Source: Eggerthellaceae bacterium
Lineage (GTDB): Bacteria; Actinomycetota; Coriobacteriia; Coriobacteriales; Eggerthellaceae
NCBI GenBank assembly: GCA_022791455.1
Contig: JAAVZC010000014.1
Span: forward strand, 273,119-337,118
Reading direction: 5' to 3'
Length of the DNA: 64,000 nt
How positions within the stretch are numbered: position 1 is the stretch's first letter; every line of letters begins with the position of its first letter. Positions 1 to 12,600 of the stretch are shown in pieces. The translations under genes were made by a program, and so were the position numbers. Below the pieces are notes generated by a model. The model did not search any database. It had not been told where the DNA came from and was given only the letters and a program-made list of their open reading frames with translations.

Positions 1-681
1 GACGAAGGAGGGCAGTTCCTCGAAGGTGTAGTTGCCGTTGCCATCGGTAGTGGTGCCGGTGGGCAGGTTGAACACCTTGGTGGACTGCTTCGGGGCCTTC
101 GGGTCCTCGGTGGCGCGGTACAGCGGCAGGGAGGCCAGGCTGAAGCCCTTACCGTCTGCCGACAGCAGGCTCGGGGTCTGGGAAGATCCCTCGACTTCGC
201 TCGGGATGACGACCTGAGAGTTTTCGTCGCCTTCGCCCTCGCCGGTTTCGGTGTCTTCGCCTTCGTCGGGGTCGGTCTCTTCGTCCTTCGGGGCTACGTA
301 GTCGGTGTTGACGTAGCGGAAGCTCTTGGAACGCACCCAGACGCCGGTTTCGGCGGTGTGGTTGCCGTTCGCGTCGGTGCCGGCGGTGGCACGGTCGATG
401 TCGCGCTCGTCCACCGAGATGGTGGTCGGGTCGTCGGTGGTGCTGTAGCCAGCGGCAATCAGCTGCTCCACCAGCGGATCCTCGAACCAGTTGCCGTCCT
501 CATCGGCCACGTCGGGCACGAAGAACCACTGCTGAATCTGCAGGCTGATGCCCACCAGCGGCACGTCCGGCTTGTCGGTCGCGGGAATCTGCGGGTCGTT
601 GTTGTAGAAGCCGTCGACGTTCTTGTCCTGGAAGACGAAGCCGGTCACGGAGCCCATGCCGTAGGCGCCGAAGCCGCCGTT
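1..681 (-). repeat. SdrD-like domain, subtype D, unit III (cut by the left edge)
   Basis: Starts NGGFGAYGMGSVTGFVFQDK with the loop DKNVDGFYN (633 downward), then ISLQIQQWFFVPDVADEDGN. An acidic tract DEETDPDEGEDTETGEGEGD precedes the interspersed-repeat insertion at 154-211. The last residues in the window are DGNGNYTFEELPSFV. From the pattern of units I and II, the domain should continue about 330 bp past the edge. Confidence 0.83.
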
Positions 682-3600
682 CAGGTAGGTCTCGTCGCGG
701 CCCATATTCCAGTCGAATGTCACTTCGGTATTCGCATCGCCACGGTTCGTAGTCGTGGCCTTCACAAGGCTGTACTTCGGGCTGGCGAAGGTGCCGGTAG
801 CGGTATCGTCAAGCTGGGCCACCCCGGCCAGCAGGATGAAGCCGTTCATGGTGTGGCGGGTGTAGGCCACTTCATCGGCGGTCCAGGCATCCTGAGAAGT
901 CTCCTCGTTCCAGCGCAGGCCGTAGTTGCCGCCGCGGTTGTCGCCGGAAATCTTGCCATAAGGCGTACCGGCCACGGCATCGCTCACGGCGGTGCTCAGG
1001 GCGTTGGAGCCATTCAGGTTATCAGTCTGCTGCAGCAGCGTAGCGGGCAGGCCCTCCACGGCTTTGCCGTCGGTGGCCAGCGCGCCGTCCTTGCCCAGCA
1101 CTTCCACGGTGTAGCCGGCCAGGTATTCCTTGCCCATCACAGGAGCGGTGCCGTCCGCGGCGTTGCCGGGCTGGTAAGGCGCCACGTAGCGGGTGGGCAG
1201 CTTGTCGAAGATGTAGTTGCCCAGCTGGCTGTCGTCGTAGGTAACGATGGTCTGGCCCGGGTTGTCCGGGTCTTCCACTTCGCTGCGCACCACCGAACCG
1301 GTGACCACGGCGATGCCGCCGTACTCCGGCAGATACTGGGAGTTCGGAACGATGGTCAGAGACGGAGCCACGGTAGCGTCGGCGCTGTTGTCGTTGCCAT
1401 CAGCATCCTTCGCCGCCAGCACGTAGCCGTCGTTGCCGAAGTTGGTGTTCTGGGTCCACTCGCCGGTAGCCGGGTCGTAGAACCACTGCTTCAGGATGAC
1501 CTGCTTGCCGGCCAGGCCCTTCTCTTCGGCGTTCAGCAGACCGTCGTAGTCGGTAGCGTCGATGCCGCGCATGGTGCCAGAAGCGTCCTGCCACAGCTTA
1601 CCCGAGATGGACTGCAGCAGCGGAACCCGCAGGCCACCGTCGTTGGAGACGCGGTCGATACCCCAAGCCAGGTCGTAGATGCGGGTCGGGGTGTCGGTCG
1701 TGCTCACTTCGGTCGCAAAGGCAGTGGCATCGAAGGCGCCCGTGTTGTTCACGGGACCCTCGGTGGCCTCGTCGGCGTCGATATTGGCGTTGCCGCTGTT
1801 GGCACCGGTCTTCTTGTTGGAAGCGGGCGTGCAGTTGGTGTCGGCCTTCTGCAGCAGCACGTCGTACTCGTCGGTATCCATCAGGTAGCCGGTCTCGTAA
1901 ATGAGATCGGAGTCGTCGGTGTAGTTGGCATCCGTCTGGCCGGTCACCCGCAGCTTGGCCACGCCGTAGTAGCGGTTCCAGAAGCGAGCATCGGTGATGC
2001 GGGCCTTGTAGCCGTAGATGACCAGGGTCTTCTTGCCGTCGGCGCTGACCACCCACTCCTGAGTCTTCAGGTCTTCGAAGGTGAAGGTGCCGACCGCGGC
2101 GTCGGTGCCATCAGCGGTGACCACAGTGCGAGCCACGCCGTCGCCCTGGCCCTTGGCGGCAGCACCGTCGGTGGCCTTGGCATGATCTTCCGCGCCGCCC
2201 ATGGACAGGGTCGGGTCGGCATCGTAGGCAGCCCACTGGTCGGCGGACAGCCAGCTGCTCTTCTCGCCATACTTAGCAGCATCCCACTCGTCGTCGCGCT
2301 GCCAGGTGGCCAGCTCGGCGTCGTCCACGGAGCTATCCACAATAGTGAAGTAGCGCTCCAGGGTAATCTGGATGCCCGGCGCCATGGTGTCGGTACCGGC
2401 ACCTGCGGCGTCGTCCAGGGTGGCGCTGTTCAGCAGGCCGTCGTTGTCGTCGTCGAACCAGATGCGGCCGGTGATCTTCTGCACCGGAGCCATCACTTCG
2501 CCCACGGAGCCACCGTGAACCATGGCCACGCCGTCCTCGTTGGTGGCGGCCTTCGTCCAGTCGTAGATGACCTCGTTGGTGGTGTCCATGGCGTCGCCGC
2601 TGGGGATGACCACGTGCGGGCGGTTGTTGGCGGTGGCGTTGGCGTCGTTGGAGCGGTCTGCCAGGATGACCTGACCATCATGAGCGCGGGCCTCGGTGCG
2701 AGCGTCCACGTCCACGGTGAAGCCCGGCGTGATGTTATTCACGTCGTCCAGGTACAGCTGCTTCATCACGATGCCGCCGGCCACGCCCAGGTCGGTGATG
2801 TCGTTCACGTCGGAATCGATCTCCACCAACTCGGCCTTCTCGGCGTCGGTGGCGTTGTCGGCCGGGTTCACGTGGTAGCGGGTGAGCAGCCACTGGTTGT
2901 CGGAGCCGTCGTCGTTGGCGGTGTGCTGAACATCGGCCAGCTCCACGCGATAGGCGGCCAGATAGTAGTTGTCGTTGTCGTCCACATAGGCGGTGGGCAG
3001 GTTGGCGAAGTGGTACAGACCCAGCTTGCTGTCGTCTTCCACTTCCACCAGCTCGCCGGTCTCCGGGTCAACCTCGGTCTTGGTGCCCACGTTGCCGGTG
3101 GTGGTGGCCAGCACGCCTTCCACACGGTCACCGTCGGCAGCGGTCAGCAGCTTGCCCTTGGCATCCACGCGGTTGCCGTTGGCGTCGGCGTATACGTAGG
3201 CCAGCGGCTCGGCGGTATTGCCGTTGAACAGGATGGGAGCCAGCTCCTGGGTGGTGCCGTCGGCCTTGGTCTCCCCTGCCTTCAGCAGCGGGTCTGCGCC
3301 GGTGAACTGGTAGCCGCCGTCGCGGTTCGAGGTGTAGCGGTCGGTGCCGAACGCGGTGTTCTGGAACCAGTGGCTGTTGCCGTCCTCCGGGTTGGTACGG
3401 GTGGGATCGTAGTACCACTGGGTGATGAGCAGCGCCTGGTCGGCGATGCCCTCTTCGCCCTCGTCCTGCTTGCCGTTGTAGGTGGCGGCGTTGCCGTAAC
3501 CCAGCTGGCCGTCGTTCCAGATGGTGCCGGTGATGGAGCTACGCGGCACCGCTACCAGACCGGCGTTGCCGCCACGCTGGATGCCCATCGGGTCAACGAT

Positions 3601-6600
3601 GTCGTAGTTGATAACGCCGGTGCCATTGGAGCCGTAGCCCTGGGTGTAGCGATGGCCGTCGCCCACCACTTCATGGTCGGCGGTCAGGATGTAGCCGTCG
3701 GTACGCCACGCCGAGGTCACCTGGTCGAAGAACTCCTCGCGCATCTGGATGGAACCATCCGGGTTGCGCACGGCGTCGGAGTCGATGTCCTCGTTGCCCC
3801 GGGTCTGGGAAGCATCCGCAGTGCCCGGAGCGGTGGCCACGTCGCCGGTAGCCGGCGCGTTGTGGGTCACGTCGGTGTGCTTCGTACCATCGGCATCCGT
3901 CGTGGTGGTGTAGGTGTCGTTGCTTACATTAATACCCACGTGCACGGTGGTGAGGCTGAAGGAAGGCGCCACCTCGTCCAGCGTGATGCGATAACTGGCC
4001 AGGTAAGGCTTGTCGGTGGTCACCTCGTGCTTGTTCTCCAGCGGGTTGGTGTTCGCGGCGTCCACCACCTTGGTACCGGGCTGGTACACGGTGGCGCCGG
4101 TGGCACCCTGCTCCACGTAGACGAAGCTGGTGAGGCCGCTGAAGTTGTAGACGCCGTTCTCGTCGGTGACGGCGGTGTTGGCGAAGTAGCCGAAGCCGTC
4201 GTTGTCATTCGTAGCGTTGGACAGAGCGTAGCTGCTCACCGGCACCTGCACCCACGCGCCCACCACGGCGTTCTTGGTGTCGGCCGTGCCGCCGTAGACC
4301 ACATCGAAGATGACGTTGCCGTCGGCGTTGGCAGCCATCAGCTCGCCATCGGCCGGCTTGAAGTAACGGGTGGCGCCCGCAGCGGTGTACTCGAAGGTAC
4401 CGGCCTCGGCAGCGTCCACCGAAGAGCCGTTCACGTAGTACCACTGGGTGAGGCGCAGGCCCTTACCGGCCAGCAGCGTCTCGCCGGCGTTCAGCAGGCC
4501 GTCGAAGTTGGCATCCTCCCAAATCTTGCCAGAGATGGTGGTGGTACCGAACAGGCCGAAGCCGGCGTTCATGCGCAGCTCGTCCTGGCCGACGGAGATG
4601 TCGAAGGAGAGCACCTTGCCGTCGCGCTGCTCGTTGTAGCGGTAGTCGCTGTGGGTGGCGCCGTTGGCAGCCAGGTCCTGGCTGGCATCGAGGGCCGCGT
4701 CGGTGGCCTTCTTCGCCAGCACGATGAAGCCGTCCAGGGTGGCCTTGGTGAACAGGTAGTTCTCCACGGTGCCCTCTTCGGAGATGTTGGTGGTCTCCTC
4801 AACCTGCGTGGACTCTTCGTTCCAGCGCACCGGGTAGTTGCCGCTCTCGTAGCGGTCGTTGCCGGCGCTCTGGAGCGCGCTGTACACGTTGGAGTTAATG
4901 GCGTCGGTGGCGAAGCTCTCGGCCGCGGTCTCCACGCCGGAGCCGTCCACCTGCACGCGGGTGACCGGCAGGCCGTTCATGGACTGCTCGGCGGTGTCGT
5001 CGTTGCCCAGCACCTCCACGGTGTAACCAGCCAGGTACTCGGTGGCGAAGCCGGTGACGCCGTTGTCGTCGGCGGCACGCTCGGCAACGAAGCGGCTGGG
5101 CAGGTGGTTGAACAGGTAGTTGCCCGCCACGGTGCCAGCGTCTTCGTCGGTAGCATCCGTCAGCACCCACACGCCGCCGAAGGTGGCATCGTAGGTGGCG
5201 TTGTCGATGACGAACTGCTTGCTGGACACAACCGGCAGAGCCGCCTGGTTCGCCGCACGGGTGTAGTAGTCGTTACCGAAGTTGGTGTTCTGGACCCACT
5301 CGCCGTCCTTCAGGTACCACTGCTTCAGCAGCACCTTCTTGCCAGCGAAGCCGGTCTCGTCGGTCACCACGTTGGTGCCGTCTTCATCCTTGGCAGTGTT
5401 CTTGGTGGTGCCGTCGTAGTCGGCGTCGTTGAACACCTGGCCGGCAATGCTGGCCTCGGCCGGCTGGCGCAGGCCGCCGTCGTTGGCGGTACGGTCGGCA
5501 CCCAGGGCCAGGTCGTAGACGAAGAAGTAGGTGTTCGGCTCGCCGTCGGTGCGGTCCGCCACCAGATAGCTCTCGGCTCCCTCGTAGTTGGCCACGCGGT
5601 CGTACAGCGGCGCGTAACCAGCGGCGGCCAGGCCGTCGGCGGCGTTGGTGTCCACCAGGCTGGCGCCGTAGCGACCGGTCACGGGCAGCGGCAGACCGCC
5701 GTTGCGATCAACGGTGTTCTGGCCGGCGCTGCCGGAAGCCAGCAGCTTCACATGGTTGGTGCGCGGGCTTTCCTCGGTGACGGTGTTCAGCAGCACTGCG
5801 TACTCGCCTTCCGCCATCAGGTAGCCGGAGTTGTAGATGAGGTCGGAATCCACCTCGTAGGCCTGGTACAGCTTGCCGTCGCCGTCGGTGGCGGTGGTGG
5901 TGCCCTGCAGGTACTTGGCCACCATCATGGAGCGATCCCACACCGAGGAGTCGATCACACGGGTGCGGTAGCCGTAGATGCGCAGCTCGCGGTTGCCCTC
6001 GTCGTTGGTCACCCACGCATGGCTGGGCAGCTGACCGAAGGAGAAGGTGCCGTCTTCGCCGGTCACGGTGGTGCGGTCGAAGGTAGTGCCGTTCAAGGTC
6101 TTCACCAGGCCCGCCAGCGGATCGGCGTCGTAAGCAGCGTAGGAGTCGGCGTCGGCCCAATCCAGGTCGCGCTTCCAGCTGTCGCCCTCCACCATCTGGT
6201 AGGAGCCGTCCGCCGTCTGGGTAGCGCTCACGTAGAAGCGCTCCAGCGCGATGCGGATGCCAGCAATGCCGGGCTCGCCGGGCACCACTTCCATGACCGG
6301 GTCGCCGTTATCGTCGTACACCGGCACCATGGTGGAGGTGAGGCCGTCGGCGCTCCACTGCACGTCCATCTTCTGAGTCTTGGTGAACAGCTTGCGGATG
6401 CCGTCGTTGTCCAGGTCGTCCCAGATGATGCCGGACACCGCCTGGCGCGGCGCCTCAACCTGACCCACGTCGCCAGCCTCGGCGGCCACGAGCGGGTAGG
6501 CGTACTTATTAATAGTGGGCTCGCCGCCGTCTTCGGCCGGCGTGCTCTCGATGACGTTCTCCAGAATCCAGTCGTAGGTCTCCACGCCCTGGCCCTGGCC

Positions 6601-9600
6601 GTCGCCGGCCGGCAGCGTCACATGGGCATCCGGGTTGGCTTCCCACGCGCGCTTGGCGCTCTCGTAGGCGGCCAGCTCGTCCTCCGTCGCGTCGGCGGCG
6701 GGCTCGGCGGGCTCGGCCACCTGGTGAGCCAGGATGGTCAGGCCGTCATGGTTGCGGGTGGTCTGGGTCTGAGTAGTGCCGTCCAGCGCGGTGCCGTCGG
6801 AGGCAACGCCGGTGGTGGCGCCGTCCACGCGGTTGGCAATAACCATGCCGCCGGCGATGCCGGTATTGGCCTCGTCGAAGGCCTCCACGCGCACGTCGGA
6901 GTCGCCCATCATGGTGGCGCTGCCGTTCACGTCTTCCACGGCGCCGCCCTCGTGGTAGCGGGTGAGCATCCACGCGTTGTCGGAGCCGTCGATGGCGTTC
7001 ACGCCTTCCTCGCCGTAGAGGTTCGCCAACTCGGCCTGGTAACCGGCCAGGTAGTAGTTGTCATGGTCGTCCACGTAAGCGGTGGGCAGCTGACCGGCCA
7101 GCCACTGGCCTTCGGTGTCCGCCGCGTCGGAGGTGAACAGCGCCAACACGCCCGGCTTCAGGCCGTTGGCGATCTGGTCGATGCTCTCCATCACGGAGGG
7201 ATCGACCTGGCTGGGCACGTCCACGTAACGCGGCGTGTCGGTGAAGGTGAAGCTGCCGTCGGCGTTCATGACCGCCTTGCGGATGGTGGTGGCGTTGTAG
7301 GCGGCTACCAGTTCGCCGTTCTTCATGACGAAGAAGAGGGTCTGCTGGCCGTCGCCCGCGGCGTTGGTGCGCAGCTCGTCGGTGCCGTTGGGCATCAGGA
7401 AGTCGTCGTCGCCGCTCAGCAGCTCAAGGTTCGAGGTGTAGCGGTCGGAACCGAAGGAGGTGTTCTGCACCCACTCGCCCGGGCCGCTGGTGGCGCCGGT
7501 GGGAGCACCCTGCGGCTGGGAGGCCTCGGTTGCGCCTTCGTCGGTTTCCTCGGTCGTGCCCTCGTCGGAGCCTTCGCCCTCTTCGCTCATGTCGGGCTGC
7601 CAGTACCACTGAGTCAAGTAGACCAGCTGGTTGGCCAGGCCGCGCTCGCCGGCATCCTGCTGACCGTTGTAGCCGGTGGTGGTGTCGTACACCAGGTTGC
7701 CGTATTCGTCACGCACGTCGTCGCCGGTGGCGGCGTCCTTGGTCACCACGCCGGTGTCGTCCCACACGCGGCCGGTCAGGCTGGAGCGCGGAATCTTCAC
7801 CAGGCCGGCGTCGCCCGCCTTCTGCATGAACAGCGGACGCGGCACGTCGTAGCGGATGCCGTTGTACACCTGCTCGTACTGATAGGTGATGAAGTCGGTA
7901 GCCTTGGTGGTGCCATCCTCGGAAGTGCTGCTGAACTGGTTCGCCTTCGAAGCTACGGCGGCCACAATCACGTAACCGTCGGTGCGCCACGGAGCATCGC
8001 CGTCGCGGTCGTCGCCCAGGTAGGCGTCATCGTCCTTGCTGCCGTTCTGGCCGAAGTTCAGGCTGGTGTCGAAGGAGTTGTCGAAGTACTCCTGCTTGAT
8101 GGAAATCTGCTTGCCGTTCTCGTCGCGCACGGCGTCGGAGTCGGAATCCTCCAGCGCGGCGCCGCCGGTGGCAGGCACGGTGATGGAATCCAGCGCGCCA
8201 TCCACGGTGGCGTCGTAGTCCTTACCGAAGTCCTTCTGGCCCACGTTCACGCCCACATGGGTGGTGGTGAGGCCGAAGGCCGGCGCCACTTCCGCCAGCG
8301 TGATGCGGTAGGCGGCCAGGAACAGCTGGTCCAGCGCTACGGCGTTGGCTTCCAGGGTGTCGGTGGTGTCGTTGGGCTGGATAACGCCCACGGTAGCAGC
8401 GGTGGCGTTGCCCTCTTCGTCCGCCTCGCCGGCAGCCACGGACAGGTACACGTAGCTGGGCAGCTGGTTGAAGAAGTACTTGCCGTTGTCATTGGTCACG
8501 GAATCCGGGCGAGCGAAGGTGGAAGCGGCACCGTCAGTGCCGGCGTTCTTCACGGAAACCCAGATGCCGTTCGCATCGGTCTTGTCGTCCACAAGGAAGG
8601 CGCCCTCGCCGGTGGCGGCGTCGTGGGCGTTGGCCTTGATGGCCTCCTGCACGTCGTTGCCGGCGGCGTCCACGGTGCCGTTGGGCACGTAGAACCACTG
8701 GGTGACAGACAGGGTATGACCGGCCAGCAGCTCCTCGCCGGGATTCAGGATGCCGTCGAAGTTATGGTCGCGCCACACCTTACCGGAGATGGTGGTGTAG
8801 CCGAATTCGCCGAAGCCGCCGTTCACGTTCTGGGTGCCCACCACGGTGTTGCCGTTGCCGGACACGCCGTTGGACAGGTCGAAGATGAGGGTCTGCTCCA
8901 CGTTGGGAGTGTGGCCCTCTTCGATGGCGGGACCGTAGGCGTTCAGGTGACCGAACGGGCTGGAAGCAGCCTCGCCTGCGCGCACATGCTTCTTGTAGTA
9001 CTGGCCGGCGGTACCGAACGCAATGTCGGCGCCGGTGGCGGTGCCGTTCTCGGCGGTGTTGAAGGTGGCGGCATCCATGCGGTCGCCGGAAGCGGCGTCC
9101 ACGGAAGCGCGCGCCGCCAGGACGATCTTGCCGTCCAGCGTGGCCTTCACGGTGTTGGTGCCCTCCGGCGCCGCGGTGGCGTCGGCGGCGTCCGCCAGGC
9201 TCTGGACGGAGTTCTCGTTCCACTGCAGCGGGTAGTTGCCGTCCTCGTAACCGGTGTAGGCTTCGTCGTTCTTGGCAGCCCACGCGCTCACGGCGTTGGA
9301 GTTCACCGCGTCGGAAGTGGTGGTGTCTTGCTGCAGCAGGGTGGCCGGCAGGCCGTTGATGGACTCGGCGTCGGTATCGGTAATGGCGCCGCCCTGCACC
9401 TCTACGGTGTAGCCGGCCAGGTACTCGGCCGACATCACCGGCGCCACGGCAGCGGCGTCTTCAGTGGCCACGGAGCCAGGCACATACGGCGCGGTGAAGC
9501 GGGTGGGCAGGTTCTCGAAGGCGTAGTCGCCGGCCAGCGTGGCCAGGTTGATGACGCCGCTCTCGTCCGCCGCGTCCGCCCAGGTGTCTGCCTCGGTGTG

Positions 9601-12600
9601 CAGCCACACGCCGGTGTTCTCCATATAAGTGGAGCGCGGAATGATGAAGGTATGGCCGTCATAGTAGTCGGGGTCGGTGGACTCCACGAACACCTGCTGC
9701 TCGGACGTGGTGCCATCCTCATTCGTGATGGTCTGGTTCTCGAAGGTGACCGAGTTCTCCGCCACGGTGTAGCCGTCGTTGCCGAAGTTGCGGTTCAGCA
9801 CCCAGATGCCCTTCAGGGCGGCCAGGTCATCGGCGGTCACGTCGGCTTCGTGGTAGGCCACGGTGTCGTCGCCACGCACCCACTGGACGCTGCCGTCGTC
9901 GGCCGCGGCCATGGTGGCGAAGGGCTCCAGCATCGTGTAGGTAGCGGTCTGGTCTGCCGACGACTCTTCAGGGGTCTGGGAAGATCCCTCGACTTCGCTC
10001 GGGATGACGTTATAGGCAATGTTGGCAGGTACGAAGTACCACTGCTTCAGGATTACCTTCTTGCCCGCTAGGCCGGTGTCGCCGGTGGTCACCTGGCGGG
10101 TCACGTCACCGTCGGTCACGGTGTTGAACTCGCGGGTGAAGATGCCGTCGTAGATGCCGGAAGTGTTCAGCGGGTTCACCGGCTCATCGCCCGCGGCTTC
10201 CTGCTGGTTGCCCAGGTCGGGCAGACGGTCGATGTCCAGTCCGCCGTTGTTCAGAGCGGTGTAGTCGTCCTGGAAGATGGTACCAGAGACGGTCTCGCGG
10301 ACAGGCTCGCGCAGGCCCGCGTCGTTGCCGGAACGATGTGCCGGACGACCGAGGTCGTAGATGATGGAAGGCTTGAAGTCGTACTCGTCTTCAAGCGAAG
10401 CCTGCTTGTCGGTGAGGACGGCCCACAGGGGGATATCCACCGTCTGGCCCAGGTCGTAGCCCATGAAGTCTTCGGAGTTTTGGTTCGGGTTGTTGGCGTT
10501 CAGGGCGCCTACCTGGGTGGAGCCGACGGTCTGGTCGTTCGGGGCGTCCAGCAGCACGGTGTACTCGTCGGCGCCGCCGCTCACCTTAGAGGCCATCAGG
10601 TAGCCGGTGTTGTAGATGAGGTCGGAGTCGGACTGCCAATCGTCGCTGGCGAAGCTGTAGTCAGCGCCCTGCAGGTACTTGGCGGTGCCGTAGTAGCGGT
10701 TCCACCAATCGCTGTCGGTCACGCGCACGCGGTAGCCGTAGATAACCATCTGGCTGCTGGCGGCAGTCTCCGGCGTGATGGCGTTGCCCTCGGCGTCCAT
10801 GTCGTTGCCGTCGGCGTCCAGGTACACCACGCCGTGGGTGGGCAGCTCGTAGAAGCCGTAGTTGCCGTTCTCGTCGGTATAGGTGTTGTGGTTCGAGCCT
10901 TCAGCCTCGGTGGAAACCCACACGCCGGCGAAGTTGGCGTCGGCCACGATGGTCCCGTCGGTCACCAGCAAGTCGGCCGCGGCAGCCTCGAGCGCAGCAG
11001 CCTTATCCGCGTCGCTCATGGCGGCGAACTCGGTGGCGCTGGGGCTGGTAGCCGGCTGCGCTTCCTTCAGCACGTTGCCGAACACGTTGCGCTGCTGCTC
11101 GGTGGCGTCGCTAAAGGTGATGCCCACGTGCACCCACTTCTGACCCTCGGAGAAGGTCTCGGTGCCAGCCAGGCCCACCGTCACGTCCGCCTCGTAGGCG
11201 GCGCGGTCCACATTAGTGGCCCAGGTGGGATCCATATGCCAGGTGTCCGTAGAGTCGGCAATAGCGTCGTAGGCGCCGGTGGCGTCGTTCCACTGGGCCA
11301 GGTTGGCCTTGGTGTAGTAGCGCTCCAGGGTCAGCTGGAAGCCTTCCACGCCTTCCTCGGTGGCGTTCTCGCCGCGGCTCTGGTTCATACCGTCATTGTT
11401 GTCGTCCATCCACACGTTACCGGTGATGGAGGGGTTCATCAGGTGCATCTCGCCCGCGTCGCCGCCGTAGGCGCCGCGCAGGATGTCGCCCAGCTCGTTC
11501 TTCTGCTCGTTGCCGTCGGCGTCAAGCAGGCTGCGGTAGCTCAACCAGTCGTAGATGACGTACTTGCCCGTGCCGTCCACGCCGGCCACGTTGTCGTCCT
11601 TGGTGGTGGTAGCGGCCAGCACGTCGTTCAGCGAGATGGTCACCTTAGATACTTGAATGTTGTTGTCGTCCAGATCCTTGTCCAGCTCGCTGCCGGAAGG
11701 ATCGGTGGCCACGTCCGCCAGAATGATGTGGCCGCTGTGGGCGCGCAGGCCCGTGGCGGTAATATCCGTCAGCGGCTTGCCCTCGGCGTCGTACATCTTC
11801 ACCACGGTGTCCAGAGCGGTGAAGGCATAGCCGCCGGCCACGCCCTTGGCAGAGCTGGCGTCGGAGTCCACGTTCACCGCGCTTTCCAGCGTGGCGTCGG
11901 CCGCGCGGTCGGCGGAAGCGTGATAGTCGGTCAGGCTCCAGGTGGTGTTGTCCTGGGTAGAGAAGCCCAGCGCCGCGGAGTTCTCGTGGTCGATCTCCAC
12001 CAGCGGCAGCACCACGCCCTCCGGCGCAGTGGCGTCGGCGTTCAGCGCTACGTTGGACTCCTGCTGCTTCAGCAGACCCAGCTCCACACGGTAGCTGGCC
12101 AGGAAGTGGCTGCCGTTCGGCGCGGTGAAGGCGGAAGGCAGATCGGAGAAGTTGTACACGCCAATGGTGCTGGCGTCTTCCACCATCACCGGGTTGCCCT
12201 CGTCGTCGACCACCGGCACCTGCTTGAAGCCGCCGTTGCCGTCGTCCACGGTCTCCATCTTCTGGGAAATGGTGATGCCGGCGGTCTTGACGCCAATGAC
12301 GCCGTTCATGCCGCGCACCTGCCACGCGCCCTCGGAGCGCGGGCCTACCAGGCGCTTCTTGCCGCCCTTGTCGCCCTCGTCGCCGGCGTCGATGATGCCG
12401 CCGTCGCCCGGGGTGTCCGGGGTTTCCACAATTTCGCGCTTCTCCCACTTGCCGGTGTAGTTGTCGGTGCCGAACTGCACGTTGCGCACCCACACGCCGC
12501 GGAAGTCGGCCGCGGGCTCCACGTCCAGCTCGCCGAGCTTGGTCTTGTTGCCTTCTTCTTCCTTATCCACCAGGAACAGCTCGTCGATGAGCGGCTTGGC

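Noticed and set aside
5674-5688. LPVTG pentapeptide as a sortase anchoring signal
   Set aside because: No hydrophobic stretch or basic tail follows, and the protein continues for more than 1,800 residues. It is a chance motif within a subtype B domain.
11645-12493. Shorter minus-strand open frames in the other two frames (for example 11,645-12,493, 24,899-25,870, 46,745-47,728)
   Set aside because: They overlap the giant gene, use its codons out of frame, and are dominated by Arg, Pro, Gln and His as expected for off-frame reading of a GC-rich gene.
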